From NCBI GenBank assembly GCA_021234155.1, contig JAJEKV010000052.1, positions 9,627,284-9,691,283 of the forward strand: 64,000 nt of DNA, in the 5' to 3' direction. The notes below the pieces were generated by a model. That model had not been told where the DNA came from, searched no databases, and saw only the letters and a program-made list of their open reading frames with translations. The translations under genes were made by a program, and so were the position numbers. Each line of letters opens with the position of its first letter. Position 1 is the stretch's first letter. Shown here piece after piece: positions 35,418 to 47,718 of this stretch. The stretch comes from Isoetes taiwanensis. Its lineage: Eukaryota > Streptophyta > Lycopodiopsida > Isoetales > Isoetaceae.

Positions 35418-35727
35418 AATGGACCAAAGCTTTGGCCTAGCGAGGGCACCCCTTCCTCAAAAATATACTGCAACATTGAAGAAAACCCGAACTTCTCGTG
35501 TCATCGTAAATGTGATGTCTTGAACATGTTGTTTTAACATTCACTTGGCTAGATATTGCCGAACTTCTACAAGGGTAATGGACCAAAGCTTTGGCCTAGC
35601 AAGGGCACCCCTTCCTCAAAAATATACTGCAACATTGAAGAAAACACGAACTTCTCGTGTCATCGTAAATGTGATGTCTTGAACATGTTGCTTTAACATT
35701 CACTTGGCTAGATATTGCTACAAGTTT
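35418..35727 (+). repeat. 159-bp tandem duplication after the PPR gene
   Basis: Copy 1 (35418-35576) and copy 2 (35577-35727) both begin AATGGACCAAAGCTTTGGCC and are almost identical. The duplication is recent and probably lies in the 3' UTR or just beyond. Confidence 0.88.
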
Positions 35728-37543
35728 TGATATGAAGCAAGACGGTGCATATTCAGCTGGCTCAGATTTAAGTATTCTTAGACATTGGTACCATCGTCAT
35801 TTTGTTGGTACTCAAAAGTTGTGCTTTAATCAACAAGTTGCAAAATTTTATAAGGCTTGCAGCTAATACTTTTTTGTAAATAAGTGAAAGTTCTACTAAC
35901 CATTGGAGTAAAAAGATACAAAGTTCAGATATAAATTATGGACTACAGGGGAGTTTCGAGACTGTGTTTACCTAATCATGGCTAGAGGGCTTCAAAAGCG
36001 AAAGCATTGTCATTGGGTATGTTTATACGTATGATTTCAACAGTTTATAGAATTCTTTTGTCATAGGCAATAGTGCTATCGTGCTTCATTTGTGAATGGC
36101 TATTTTTGTATTTATAGCTATTTTTTGTATTTATAATCTCAATATTGGACTTAAGCTCGTCATTGGCTATATTTGTATGTACGATTTCAATATCCTGCGG
36201 AGTTCTTTTATAGGGCATGTTGTTTGGGCTTTATTGGTCAATGGCTATGGTTTGCAAACCTTTTATTAATAGATTGAGCATGTGTTTAGATAGCATGGCT
36301 TTGGAAGATATGCAATATTGGTTGTTGATGTTCTGAACCTTTTGTTTTAACATGAAGGTTTGTATGAGATCATTAACGCCGGAGAATTATCTAACATTTT
36401 ATGGCGGCGTCCCATGAGCTTGTGGAGCTCAAAATATTTGAAGGTCGACCTGCACGCAAGAGTTGCCTCGTTCCCATAAGCGAGATCTGACCCTATCTTT
36501 CTTGGCATGAACAGAAGGAGTTTTAGCACAAAAGACAAAAAAATTGCAAAAATTGCTGTAAAAACCAGGAAGAGAGAAAGTGAGGTCTTGACCTCAGCGT
36601 TCAGAAATGACGCCCCAATTCTTGATTTTTAGGTCTGAAACCTGAGCTCCTTCAGGTGAGGCATTTGGAGAAATGCGGAAGATGTACACCTGACCTCAAA
36701 AAAGCCTTGAAGTTTTGGGCCCATGGGAAACTGTAGTTAGGTTGGTTATATAATAGGGAACATCCCAGCTAGAAACTTTTTGCCCCGAAAAGTTTTGGTG
36801 GCGTTATGGTGAGCTTATTTTATTTTCATTTTTACTTCCTTTCTTTTCCTCTGTTGTCGGAGTTATGGCATCGCCCAACCTTTCGTCCTTGGTGATGGCA
36901 TCGCCAGAGTTCTTTTTGCTTGGTGCTTGCAGTTAAAAGAGTTGGCGCTTTGTCTTACCTTACTTTTGGTGCAATTTATACTGTATTTTTATGGCAGAAG
37001 TGCAAGGATCTTGGCTCTCTATTCTTCTGGCTATGTCGCTTGCTGTTTTGAGTGCTTAGACGTGTGGATTGTCATCTTGTGCGAGATTTATGAGCTTTGC
37101 CCGAGTTTTTGGAGTTGCCATGAGTTCCATGAGTACTGTGCGACTTCCGTGGAGTTGTGTGAGTTTTTGGACGAGTTCTTGCCGAGTTCAGTGAGTTCTT
37201 GACAAATTCTATGTGAAGGCTCGTGCTTCTACTTGATTTTTTCTTGATTTTGATGTCTTATTGTCTTTCTAATGTTTGCTTTGTTATTTTTCTAGGTTCT
37301 GGTGGAATAAACAGGTTGTTTAGAATGGCTACAGAAATATACAGTTGAGATCAGTTGCTTGTGTAGTTTCTGGAAAGGTTTAGAGGCGACAGACTGTTCA
37401 GATGCTTTAAATTTTCAAGATTTCATATAGCTGCTCATATCTTCCTAATCTTTTTTCCAGTATAGCTCTCTATTTCCTATTTGACCAGGATTTTCCGGCT
37501 GGTCAGCTAGATAGCTTTTAGAAGGAGTTCGGTAGTCTTCATA
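35728..37543. other. Intergenic, nothing firmly recognised
   Basis: AT-rich, with loosely repeated words such as 'tatttgtat' and 'gatttcaa' at 36010-36250, and ATGGCATCGCC twice near 36865-36905. No coding match. Confidence 0.4.
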
Positions 37544-38345
37544 ATGGTGAAGATGATGTTGCTGAAGACAAGGCTGACTGAATGGGCTAGAAGACATTTT
37601 GATACGTGGAGGAAGCATATTAAACATGATACTTCTGTTGCTATAGAAGATCTGGATCTGAGACAACTCATTAACATGCTTGTGCCTTTCATAATCCAAG
37701 TGAAGAAGAAAAATGGGCATCTATGTTCTATATCTTCCTAGCAGGTATATTTCTTGATTTTCTTATCTGATTATATTTCTTATTAGCTTGTTGATTTACT
37801 AATTGTTTACTTATTTTGTCTTGTAGTTTAAGTGTATTGTTTAGGACTATAGGAAGGATCGTCGGGAAGAAACAGGAACAGAGGGTTGGAGAAACAGGGA
37901 TAGTTGTACCGAAGTTTAATATCATGCAGTCTGATGTATTCTCAAGGTCTATCCAAGCCCTTGTTTCTGCTGTAAAAGGTCGAAGAGTCTAGTGTTGGCC
38001 AATGACCCAAGAAGGCTGCTGCAATTATCTACGTCGAGGAAAATGATCTCCTATCTGACATAGTCAGAAAAGGCTGGCATATATCTTGTGACTAGATTTG
38101 CTATCAGAGGTTGTGGTGAGTTACATGAAGTTCGAGACATGGATCTGAGTTTGGGATCTGATGTGAATGGTAAGCTCATATGGTATGATGAGAGATTGTC
38201 TAAAACCAATCAAGTGACAGCAATCAAGCTTGCTCCTTCTAAGTTCAGGCCTCTAATTTGGAGTTATGAAGATGGTTTCATTAAGATATATAAGTTGTAT
38301 ACGAGGCATCTTCCTTCTAAAAATGATAGTACGCAGGGTCCTTAA
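37544..38345 (+). pseudogene. Unrecognised coding-like relic
   Basis: Two protein-like open frames on the same strand, 37544-37741 (65 codons, basic and amphipathic) and 38088-38345 (85 codons, with words such as LGSDVNGKLIWYDERL and FRPLIWSYEDGFIKIYKLY). A 346-bp stretch with stops separates them. Residue use looks like real protein rather than noise. I do not know the family. They may be parts of one decayed gene or retroelement. Confidence 0.25.
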
Positions 38346-38949
38346 GACTATTCGATTATGGTTAAAAGCTATGATTTAATCTAGACATATCGCACAAGAG
38401 TGGAAGATTTCAGACATTACAAGGATGTGAGTACCGCCAGAGATTGGGATGAAGGTTTTTGGTCATAGGACGCTTGATGAATATCAGGAGTAAGCCTCTT
38501 GTTTTTTGTTTTATTTCTTTATTAGTTTATTTATTTTTATTTCATATTCTTGATAGGTATGATAGGTCTAAAGACTTGCAAATTGCTAAGGCTAGGATTA
38601 AATGAGAGCTAGGACATAAGCAGAGGGAGTGGATGGTGAAATTAAAGGGAGTGGATGGTGAAATTAACAAAGGAAAAACTGCTAAAATAGGCATGATATA
38701 ATTGTATTGATTCAATGGTCGAGATGAGCGGCTGATATTGTGATCAAAGTCCTGCGATTCTATTGGCCCTGAATTAATGGCTGAGATTAATAGCCCATAT
38801 CTGATACTCTCTCCCTCCGGCTTCATGTCGCCGCCTCCTTTCCCGCTTTTGCTCTCCCCTTTTTTGCTTTCCTGCTTCTCGCTTCTGGTCATCGCTCCTG
38901 CTTCTAATCATTGCTTTTGCTTTCCGCTTTCTGATCGCCATCTATTTTC
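38346..38949. other. Intergenic, nothing recognised
   Basis: Contains a short direct repeat 'gggagtggatggtgaaatta' at about 38626 and 38647. Otherwise no signal. Confidence 0.4.
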
Positions 38950-39545
38950 TTATGAAACTGAGGAAAAGAAAAAGGGAGGGGGAAAGGGGAGGACAAGGGC
39001 AAAAGGAAAGGGAATAGAAAGGGGCATGGGAAAAGGAAAAGGGAAAAGAAAGGGGGAGGAGAAAAAAAGACACTGAGAAAGGGGAAGAGAAAAAAGGTGG
39101 AGAAGAGTAGAAAAGAGAAGGGACATGGAAACAAGGGGAAGAAAAAAGCGAGGGAGAAGGAAAGGGAAAGGGAAAGGGAAAGAAAAAAGAAAAAAAAAAG
39201 GAAAAGGGAAGGGAAAAACGACATGGGAAAAAGAGGAAGAGGAAAGGAGGAAAAGGGAAGAGAAAGGATGTGGAACAGAGAAAAAAACAAAGGAGGGCGA
39301 AAAGGGAAGGAAAGGCCACGAGGAAAAAGGAAGAGGGAATGAGTGGGAAAGAGAAGGAAAAAAAGGCACTTTCAAAAGGTAAAGAGAAAAAGAAACAAAG
39401 GTGGAGAGGAGGAAATGGAAGGGAAAAAGGAGAAGAGAGAGGAGGAAAAAGGAAGGGAAAAAAGCCATTGGTAAAAGGGGAAGAAAAAAGGGAACGAAGG
39501 GGATAGGAGAAAAGGAAAATAGAAAAAGGTAAAAGGAAACTAGCA
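38950..39545 (+). repeat. 600-bp polypurine tract
   Basis: The plus strand is almost entirely A and G for about 600 bp, with GGGAAA/GGAAAGGG-type units and very few pyrimidines. The long open frames on both strands (Lys/Arg/Glu/Gly-rich, or Phe/Pro/Ser-rich) come from this composition and are not genes. The tract can form triplex DNA. Confidence 0.92.
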
Positions 39546-39897
39546 AAAGGCACACCAGAAGGCTTTGGCAAGGTAACATTTGTTAGGTTTATGTTTGTTC
39601 ATACGTTTGTGACTTTTTACTCATTGGCAATTTTCTCAATATATTTATTTATCTATTATAAAACCATGGAATACAAGTATAGTTCTTGGCACTATGCCAA
39701 AACTGTGGTGAATTGCTTGAATAACAGGAACAGAAATGCACGGTTACATATAAGAAGCTGACTTCCGCCTACAAGGTTTTCTTAGGCTTGAATACGAGCC
39801 AAGCATGAACATAATGTGTTTGTTCCCATGGTGCAACATCACATTTTTTTTTTTTTTATCTTGTATATAGCATGGGCTTCAGCAATGCTGGAGCTAT
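39546..39897. other. Intergenic, nothing recognised
   Basis: AT-rich, with a poly(T) run near 39846. No gene signal. Confidence 0.4.
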
Positions 39898-40135
39898 GAC
39901 CAGATATTCAAGCTATGACCAAAGGATTCGAACTTCCATTGGGTCTTATTAATGTTCTGGATGCTTGACCACATGATTCAAGCTATGGCCAAAGGATTCA
40001 TACTTCCATTGGGTTCTGTTAATACCAAATGATTCAAACTTCCATTCGGTGTGTTAATGTTTCGAAGGCTTGACCCCATGATTCATGCTATAACCAAAGG
40101 ATTCAAACTTCCACTAGGTTCTATTAATGTTATGA
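39898..40135 (+). repeat. Tandem repeat, unit about 70 bp, three to four copies
   Basis: The words 'gctatg.ccaaaggattc.aacttccat' and 'gcttgacc.catgattca' recur at about 39911, 39981 and 40087, with a partial copy at about 40028. The spacing is 70 bp and then 105 bp. Confidence 0.75.
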
Positions 40136-43100
40136 AAATGATGTAGTGAAGTACAATGCATTCTAAGCTAGATGTACAATTGCACTTTACATGGCCTGAA
40201 TTTTGAGATATAAAGGCATATTCTACAACTAAGCCTCCATCTAAGGACGGAGCAATCCCCTCCGAAAAAGTAGTAAAGATAACTTACATGTTATTATGTC
40301 CCACATTTGATGTGATATCATATTCATTAATATAAGAAAATAATACAATTGTTAATTTGGGGGGCCCTCTTTTAAGGAGTGGTAACAAAAAATTTAAGTG
40401 ATGTAGCATGAACAACATTCCTAAATTGCTGTTAACCTCTCCACAATTTAACCTGTCTACATGCTCGCCCATACATTTCATATACATTATGGTAAATTGA
40501 ATCAAGCACATTATGGTATAGTGGCATGCCATTACTCACATACGTCACTCTATTCTGACAATGAATTAATGAAGTGCCCAACAAGATATTATTGACATTG
40601 CCTTTTTTCAATATTCTGATTTTACAATGGTTGTCCTTAACCTGGTTTTGCTGCGTTCAAGTACAATAGAAACACTGTGGCACCTCCCTTTGAGAAGTTG
40701 TGTGTAATTTTGAAGCACTTTATCAACAACTTTGCAGCAAGAGAGCTTGACAAGGTACAGAGATCTCCATGCTGATCCCTGCCAAAGGCATCCCTTCCAA
40801 AGGCAAGTTTTGCATTACCAGACAAATAAAGATTTGCTTCAAAACCTTCCACCACTATGAGGGTTGGCTTACATGAGGTGTTTCATACCCCCCTCTCCAG
40901 ACAATTGTATAAGTCGAGATGCAAGCTTCTTAAGACAGGTAGCTGCAACAGAATAATCCCCTTAAAATAACCAGAACTGAATTAAGAAATAATACATATA
41001 ATAACTTGCATAAATAACTTGCAGGCTAGAGAGCGTAACGTACCTTAAGGATGGCATCACTTATAAAACTTCTTGGCAAGCCAGGTCCGTACACAAATGT
41101 AACGAGCCACTATTTACATATCCAGCTTGAAATGTTTTCAGCACATCATATATATCATAAATATTTCTTTTTGCAACATTCCATTCACTTTATTATGTAC
41201 TAATAATATTTCCGCTCACAAAACATACTTGTCATCCTTATATCACCATCTTGCAAACACTCAGAAATGTCTATTCAGGGTATAACATCTGGTATTTTAT
41301 GGTGTTAATAAGATTGTCAAACCTATATTGTGCCGCAATGTTAGAATTTCGAGCGCAGGACAGAGATTCAGAAGGCATGATGCTCCCGCGCATGTTGGTT
41401 GAGCACATTCCTGTATACAGAAAAAAATCATAGAACTTGCTATATATTCGTGCATTATCAGACGTGCGAGGGACCTGTTTATAAAACTTTATAAATGCAA
41501 AAATACAAGTAATACACAAACCTCAATTTTCAGTTCAGAAAGGCCACACCAGTTATGGGAAATAATACTTAAGGAATCTGCTGAGCCAAATGAAAGAAAA
41601 TGTATAAGCGTGTAAAAAGATGGACTGTGTAGAAACAACCTTGGATGATCAGAACCACAATTTAGTCAATTATGAGAGTAGGCAACACTCAGCTTGAACC
41701 ACAAACTTAGCATGAAGATGCATTTGCCTGCCAAAACATATCATTTCCCAATATTACGGACAGCAAAAAGAAATAACAACAATGCTATAGAGGTATTTGA
41801 ATAGCTAGAAAGAAGAGATCCTGTCAAATGGTAGTGATCAAAGAGAAGCAACATACAAGCAGGAGAAAACGAACTAACTACAAGTGGGGTGTGTGCGCCT
41901 TTATAATATACATTAGCAGACACATGGTGAGCTATAAAGTGACACATCACCAAAGTCATATGATAAATAATGTTAATTGAGATATGCGATGTGTCAGATT
42001 TTATCTACAGCCAGCAATCAAATGAGTCAGCAGTAAAGTACTTACTTAAAGACAAGCTTGTGCAATGTGTGAAACAAGACAACATTTCACATGCCTTGCC
42101 AAGGATCAATAATTCTCTGTCCATAATACAGTTTATACTACCTTCCAGATTCAGACACTTCAAGTTTGACCCAAAGCCATTATTAAATGTGCTAATACAT
42201 CCATAAGATTAGACAAATGTCTGAGCCAGTAAGTGAAAATATCAGCTGATAAATCCTGCCAAAGGAATGCGTAAAATTAAGACTTGACATGTAAAGACTT
42301 GACATGAAAATATCTCTAGGAATAAATGTACTTGTTTCTCCACTGCTGCAACCACAAGAAATTAACCTGGCGTAAAACTAGATTGTTCATAAAACGTCAA
42401 AGAGAAACAATTGACAATATTCTGCAGCATACAAACATCGGGATTTGTTTCTTGGTTGACTAAGCAAATTCTAGATGGAAAAAGGAGGAAACCTGGAGCT
42501 GTCATTTTGGATGTAACTGGAGATAAAAACCCAGAAAATACCTACTGATCCTGGCCAGCTAGCAAGGGTAATACCCATGAATAAGGTAAGACACAAGAAG
42601 ACTGGCACATCAACCAAACATTCGTTGGGCATTAACATCACCTTCCCTAGCTGAGGCCTGTATAAAAATGATTTCTAAAGCAGCAATAAAAGATGGAGTC
42701 TTAACCAGCAACGATGTATGTGTCTGAATTAACTATCAAACAGATTTAATTACGCCAAATAATTAAATGATAAGCCTAGATGTCTACTCATCTAGCAGTA
42801 GACATAATATCTTAACAAATGAATTCAATAAGAAGAAGATTACCATTGAAATGTTCTCAATTTGAATAGTGTCCCAAGCAACTCTGTTTCACAGCATTTA
42901 TATAAATAAAGAGTTCTGCAAGGTAAACCTGCTCTGCCAACAAAACCTCCAGAGTCTAAAGGCTTATTTAAGAGTGCTGCAAATCCATCCGACATTCTAC
43001 AACACCAAAACATAATTCTGCCACAAGACTCAAAGGCACAAAACGACCAAGGCCATGACTGAGAAAGATCGTCTGGTTGAGGGAAACAAATAGGAAAATG

Positions 43101-44036
43101 AATGGAAAGGGAATGGATGGAAAATGAATGAAAATGCTCGCAATGAAAACCTTACTACTAAATCCTGTCGGTCAGTCTGGCGCATGCTACGGAAATGAAA
43201 CGCCTAAGAGCAATGATGAAGCAATCAACAAGTCTAGAAGAGCGGCATAACAGCCCCATGAGATGGCAAAGACAAAACTGAGGACAACACAGCCTACCTT
43301 GGGCTTAAAGAAGCCTTCACCGTCACCTGTAAATGTGCAGTATTAATCGAAAGGATAACACAATAGAACAAATGCGGACATGATTGGCAGTGACGGCAAG
43401 CTATCAATATTGCAGATTCTAAATAGCCGAGCGAAGCTCGGCGCAGCTGCATTAAAGGACTGCCATAGCCAGCGAAAGGCCCCAAAAATGCCCAAGCGGA
43501 TAGAAGAACACGGAAAAATGCAAAACAGAGCAAAGCCAGGGTAAAAACGCCATAGCAAAAAGATGGATACAGAGAGGCGATGAATTGATGGAAAGAAGCA
43601 GGAAACGGAGGAGGCAGGGAAGAAATGAAAGAAAATAGGGAATTGGGAGAGTGAAATTGCGACTCATCCTATCTCCGTTCTATTTTCTTGGCTATTTTCT
43701 AATTTCCTCGACCCTTGATTTATGAAGCTAGAGATTCAATGGTGTAGATTGATGCCACTTCAGATTTTGATGAGGTGGAAATTACACGTGGATAGGCTAG
43801 AATTTGAGGAAAGGGTGTAGGCCCGGTAGGGCTGGTGTGCTAAAAAGGAATATGAAAAAGGGAGGGGAAAAAAGGGGAAAAAGGGAGGGAAATAGCAAAG
43901 GGGAGAAGGGAAAAGCGGGGAGTGGGAAAATAAAAAAGGGAAACGTGAAAAAATAGGAAAAAAGAGAAAGGAGAATGGGATTGGAAAGCTCGTGAATGAT
44001 GATGGTGGTACTTGCAAAAGTTATGCGCAGGTTTTG
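40136..44036. other. Unassigned 3.9 kb, possible noncoding transcript on minus strand
   Basis: No protein family recognised. Some minus-strand segments are bounded like exons. One example is about 43298-43330, with AG before and GT after a 33-nt segment. Another is a 72-codon frame at 40637-40855. A pyrimidine-rich leader-like stretch lies at 43560-43690 on the minus strand. These could belong to an untranslated or fast-evolving spliced transcript, or be chance. A polypurine tract of about 130 bp lies at 43850-43980. Confidence 0.25.
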
Positions 44037-44443
44037 GGACCTCGTATTTAGAGTTCTGGATGTGGTATTTCCGACTCGGCTCGTGTTATCGCAGTTTCAA
44101 GCCCAGAACCAACTGTCTCGGGGCATTTTTAGATCAACTTGGCTCTATGTGAGTTCAAATCGCTTCCTCTCTTCATCAAACTAGCATTAAAGAGGCTGTC
44201 AAAGTGATTAGAAGGGCTTTTGAAGTAGTTCAAGCCGCCCACAGAGCTACAAGAACGATTTCACCAAAGATCTCAGCTCTGCCACGCAGTTTTGCGCTGG
44301 GTTTTTAGCCAGAAATACCATTGTTTTGGCCGAAAATACCACTTTTTTTTGCCAGAAATACCACTTTTTGGCCAAAAATGCCACCTGGCTAATAACGGTG
44401 GCCGAAAATACCACATCCCGGACTCTAAATACGGGCGTACCCG
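44037..44443. mobile_element. 407-bp TIR element (MITE)
   Basis: The left end (about 44040-44075, CTCGTATTTAGAG then GATGTGGTATTT) is the reverse complement of the right end (about 44401-44437, AAATACCACATCC then CTCTAAATACGGG) over about 37 bp with few mismatches. The 7-bp word GGTTTTG flanks both sides (44030-44036 and 44444-44450) and may be the target duplication. Near the right end, a GCCAGAAATACCAC-like word recurs three to four times. No coding capacity. Confidence 0.6.
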
Positions 44444-44486
44444 GGTTTTGTCTGCTTACATAGATAAGAGAAGAAAGATAGAAACA

Positions 44487-44753
44487 ATGAAAGGCAAGTC
44501 CTTTATTTTGGTTGATGAGAAGGAAAATCATAATGATGTGAAGCAATTTCTAAGTAGTACTTCTGCTATTAGTTCACATGTGCTAGTTGATTTAGATTCT
44601 AATTCTAATGTCCCTGGTTGTAGTTCTAATGTTTTGATTGATTGTGCTATGGTAGTTCAGAAATATACTGGTGATATGTCATTTTACAAGAACAAGAATG
44701 ATAACGATGTGAAGCTGCATGATCCTATAAGAAGTTTTGAAACGTGCTGTTGA
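44487..44753 (+). CDS. Unrecognised open frame
   Basis: An ATG at 44487 opens 88 codons to the TGA at 44751. The product would be acidic and Ser/Asn/Asp-rich (for example VDEKENHNDVKQFL) with one hydrophobic segment in the middle. It resembles no family I know. It directly follows a MITE; the longer open frame runs back into that element. A coding exon or a chance frame are both possible. Confidence 0.2.
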   Translation: MKGKSFILVDEKENHNDVKQFLSSTSAISSHVLVDLDSNSNVPGCSSNVLIDCAMVVQKYTGDMSFYKNKNDNDVKLHDPIRSFETCC

Positions 44754-46175
44754 CTAGATGCTGCTAAGGCTCTGTGTTCTATTGTGATTCAAGAACAATT
44801 CTATCACAACTCATGGTGGATATGCTTTTATTGCTCCTGTAAGCCAGTGTCTTTTCATTACATGTCCCAATGCACAAGGGTTCTAAGAAGCTTGGAAATA
44901 TGGAAGAAGAAGATGTGAAGAACTATGGCACCATTTCTGCCTATTTGTTTTCGAAGTTTTGAAATCATGATCTTGGAGAGATTTGATGTAATGAACTGTT
45001 TTGATGGAATGCAAGACCTTTTTTCAACTGTTATCTGATGTCTTTCCAATGATTATATGTATTTCAATTTGTGATCTTTGTTATCATTGTAATGATGAGA
45101 AAAAACAAGTGACCATCAACTGTCAATTTTGAAATCAATTGTCAATTAGGTGTTTTATTATAGGTTTTAAAATTGACAGAAAACATAAGAAGTCTGACGG
45201 TCTATTCCTTTATTTTCAGATAGCTTCTGGGTCCACGATTTAGGTGGTGCTTTACCGGGGCCAATAGCAACAAAATTTTATTCACATGTATGTTTTTCTA
45301 TAATTATGTTTTGCTAGAACCTACCTATGGAGGGAGTAATGCCAGAGTAGCCCCTTACTGGCAAAGGGTACAACAAGGATGCTTGCGAGAGTGAAAGAGA
45401 TTTAAGATGGACTGTAACATAAGCGCTATTGTCTGCCCCTGCCCGCCTATTATAGAACGAGATTTTAACACTAGCTGGATTATTATATACTAGGTGATCA
45501 ATCTGTTGAGGTTTTTTCACTATGTAAAGTGGAAAGGCACTCAGCCAGCCGAGGCAATGTAGGGGCGATAGAGCGCAAGTGCGCTGCCCACGATGGTGGC
45601 GGCCTGATGGTCATACCAAACGTGATGCATATACATCGAAATATTCTAGCAAGGGGGAAAGAGAAACGCTGCATGTGGCATTACTTGCAGCATTCATGGA
45701 ACAAAAATTAACAAAATTAATATCCTCCCATTCTAATGAAGAAGTTGAACGGCAAAACCACCTGTCTTCCATTCAACCCTCTCCTCCAACCCTTAAATGC
45801 CATATGTCATGCATTCCTTTTTAAGAATATCCTTTTCAAATTTACATTTATATCATCTTACGTTTAAATTTGCCACTAACACAACTTACTAAACTTTTCT
45901 ATATTTATTTAACATTCCATTCTCTCTTGACATTCTACTTAACATTCCATTTCGGCTTAACATTCTACTTAATATTCGTGTATACATTCATAGAAAAAGA
46001 AAAAGAGCTTCATATTTGAAATCAATCAATATAGTAATTATGCCATTTGGAGGACCCATGTCCATATGGCAAAATAGTACATTTGTTGTTTAGGCAATAA
46101 TATGGTCCATATAAGATTCCAAAACGTAACCATCAAGATACATACATTTCAAAACTTTTGAGTAGAGACATGTGG
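44754..46175. other. Intergenic, nothing recognised
   Basis: No supported gene. At 45320-45500 and 45530-45640 the base composition is higher in GC than around it, perhaps an old retroelement end. The word 'ttaacattc' recurs at 45905-45975. Confidence 0.35.
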
Positions 46176-46499
46176 TTATATAAGTATAACATCTGTTCTT
46201 TCCTTGATAATAGACTTTAAATATGATTCCAATTTGGGGGTATGTGAATTGAGCAAGTCCTGAAGATTATCAGCATTAATATCAAAAGCTTCCCGAACAT
46301 GCTCATCAAACGACTTGAAAGGCAATATTGGTCCTGTGCTAAAGGTATGCATAATAAGTATGGCTACCAAGTTGGAAATGGTTGGATCACATTTGAGATA
46401 CATAACATTGTTATCATAATTAAATTCAGAGGTCCTACTTATAAATGGATGGATCACCATTGGATAGACATGTTCCTGAAGATTTCTAAGCAAGCGCAA
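46176..46499 (-). pseudogene. Unrecognised coding-like relic
   Basis: A minus-strand open frame of about 107 codons has protein-like composition and words such as SFDEHVREAFDINADNLQDLL. The 'AFDIN..NLQDLLN' part faintly recalls the helix after the barrel in cupin/globulin-type proteins, but this is too weak to name. The overlapping plus-strand frame (46299-46586) is probably its shadow. No neighbouring exon was found. Confidence 0.22.
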
Positions 46500-47477
46500 G
46501 AGAATGAAGCAAGCAAATTGTTCTCTGAAATCTGGGATGAAGTTTTGCGCACCTGCATCGGTACAGAGTTAGATTGCACCCATTAAAGGCTGGTAGAGGA
46601 AGTTATTGATCCAGAAGTAGTTAAGCAGCCATCAGAAGAGGCTCTAGATTGCACAGCGCCATTGGTGGGCATCAAAAAAATGCTCAAGTTACATGGCCTC
46701 AAATTCAAGTTTAAATGGAAGAGGCAGTCATAATCGTCAATTGTAGATATTTTGCTGCCTTCAGAAAGTATTGAGCATGGAGAAAAAGTGTTACCAAACT
46801 AGAAAACATAAGGCTTGAAGCTGGAATACAAGCATCAAGCAATCATGCTAGCAACAACTTTCGGAATTATTCTGAAGTCTTTGAAAAAGGTGGAACAGAT
46901 GCATTCATGGAATAGCTGGAAAGCGTCTAGAAGCAAGATTTAATAAACTAGACATAGCAGTTTCAAGTCTCCTAAGCCTATTTGCCGGCATAATCGATGA
47001 GAGTTTAGAATTGACTATGCTTGAAGTTAGTGGTGCGACAGCTTTCAGGCGAAAGATATCCAAGGCTTCCCTATTTCAAATCCCAAGGAAAGTGGAATTT
47101 GATGAAGCTGGTGGGGGGAAAGAAACTCAAGCTCCATGCTCTATGCGAAGGAAAAATACCTCATGAGATGGAGGGCCAAAAGGGTGCGACCCTGAATATA
47201 TTTCCGGAGTGGCTATGTCGAATTGCTCTAGTACTGGGGTTTGCCATCATGTTGTTATAGTGTGCTAAGCAAAGTACAATATCTATGCAGAATTTGGACG
47301 TCATAGTGGCCTTTCAGTCAGCGAATGAATTAGAGCTTCCCGATCTGGCCAATTTCCGGAGCTGGAAGAACATAATGGCATGGTTGCCTCGTGAAGGCCA
47401 ACATCACGAAGATGTGATCAGCTCAAGGAATTGTATATGCGAGCCTTTGAAGGCACGGATCCTACTCCAACCATAAT
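46500..47477. other. Unassigned, scattered coding-like scraps
   Basis: Plus-strand scraps at about 46585-46730 (words LVEEVIDPEVVKQPSEEA) and 47021-47476 look protein-like but share no reading frame and match no family I know. Confidence 0.25.
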
Positions 47478-47718
47478 TGTGAGCGAGGGGGAGGGAGGAG
47501 GGAGAGAGGGGGAGAGAGAGGGAGGGAGGGAGGGAGAGAGGAGAGAGCTGAGGGAGGGAGGGGAGGGGGGTAAGGGAGTGGGAGGGGGGGGAGGGGGGGG
47601 GGGGGGGGGGAGAGGGAGGGAGGAGGGAGGGAGAGAGGGAGGAGGGGAAGGGGGAAGAGGGAGAGGCGGAGAGGCGGAGGGAGGGAGGGAGGAGGGGGGG
47701 AGGGAGGGGGAGGGAATG
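47478..47718 (+). repeat. G-rich polypurine tract with long G runs
   Basis: About 240 bp of GGGAGGGAGA-type sequence, including a run of 18 G near 47593-47610. Many GGG runs at short spacing meet the usual pattern for G-quadruplex formation. It ends in GAAATGAAATGAAAT. The open frame through it is composition only. Confidence 0.92.

Noticed and set aside
38904-39579. Overlapping open frames of up to 209 codons on the minus strand and several on the plus strand
   Set aside because: Composition effect of a polypurine tract; all six frames look open because stops need pyrimidines.
45314-45520. Possible organelle-derived insertion
   Set aside because: Higher GC and orderly look, but I could not match it to any organelle gene.
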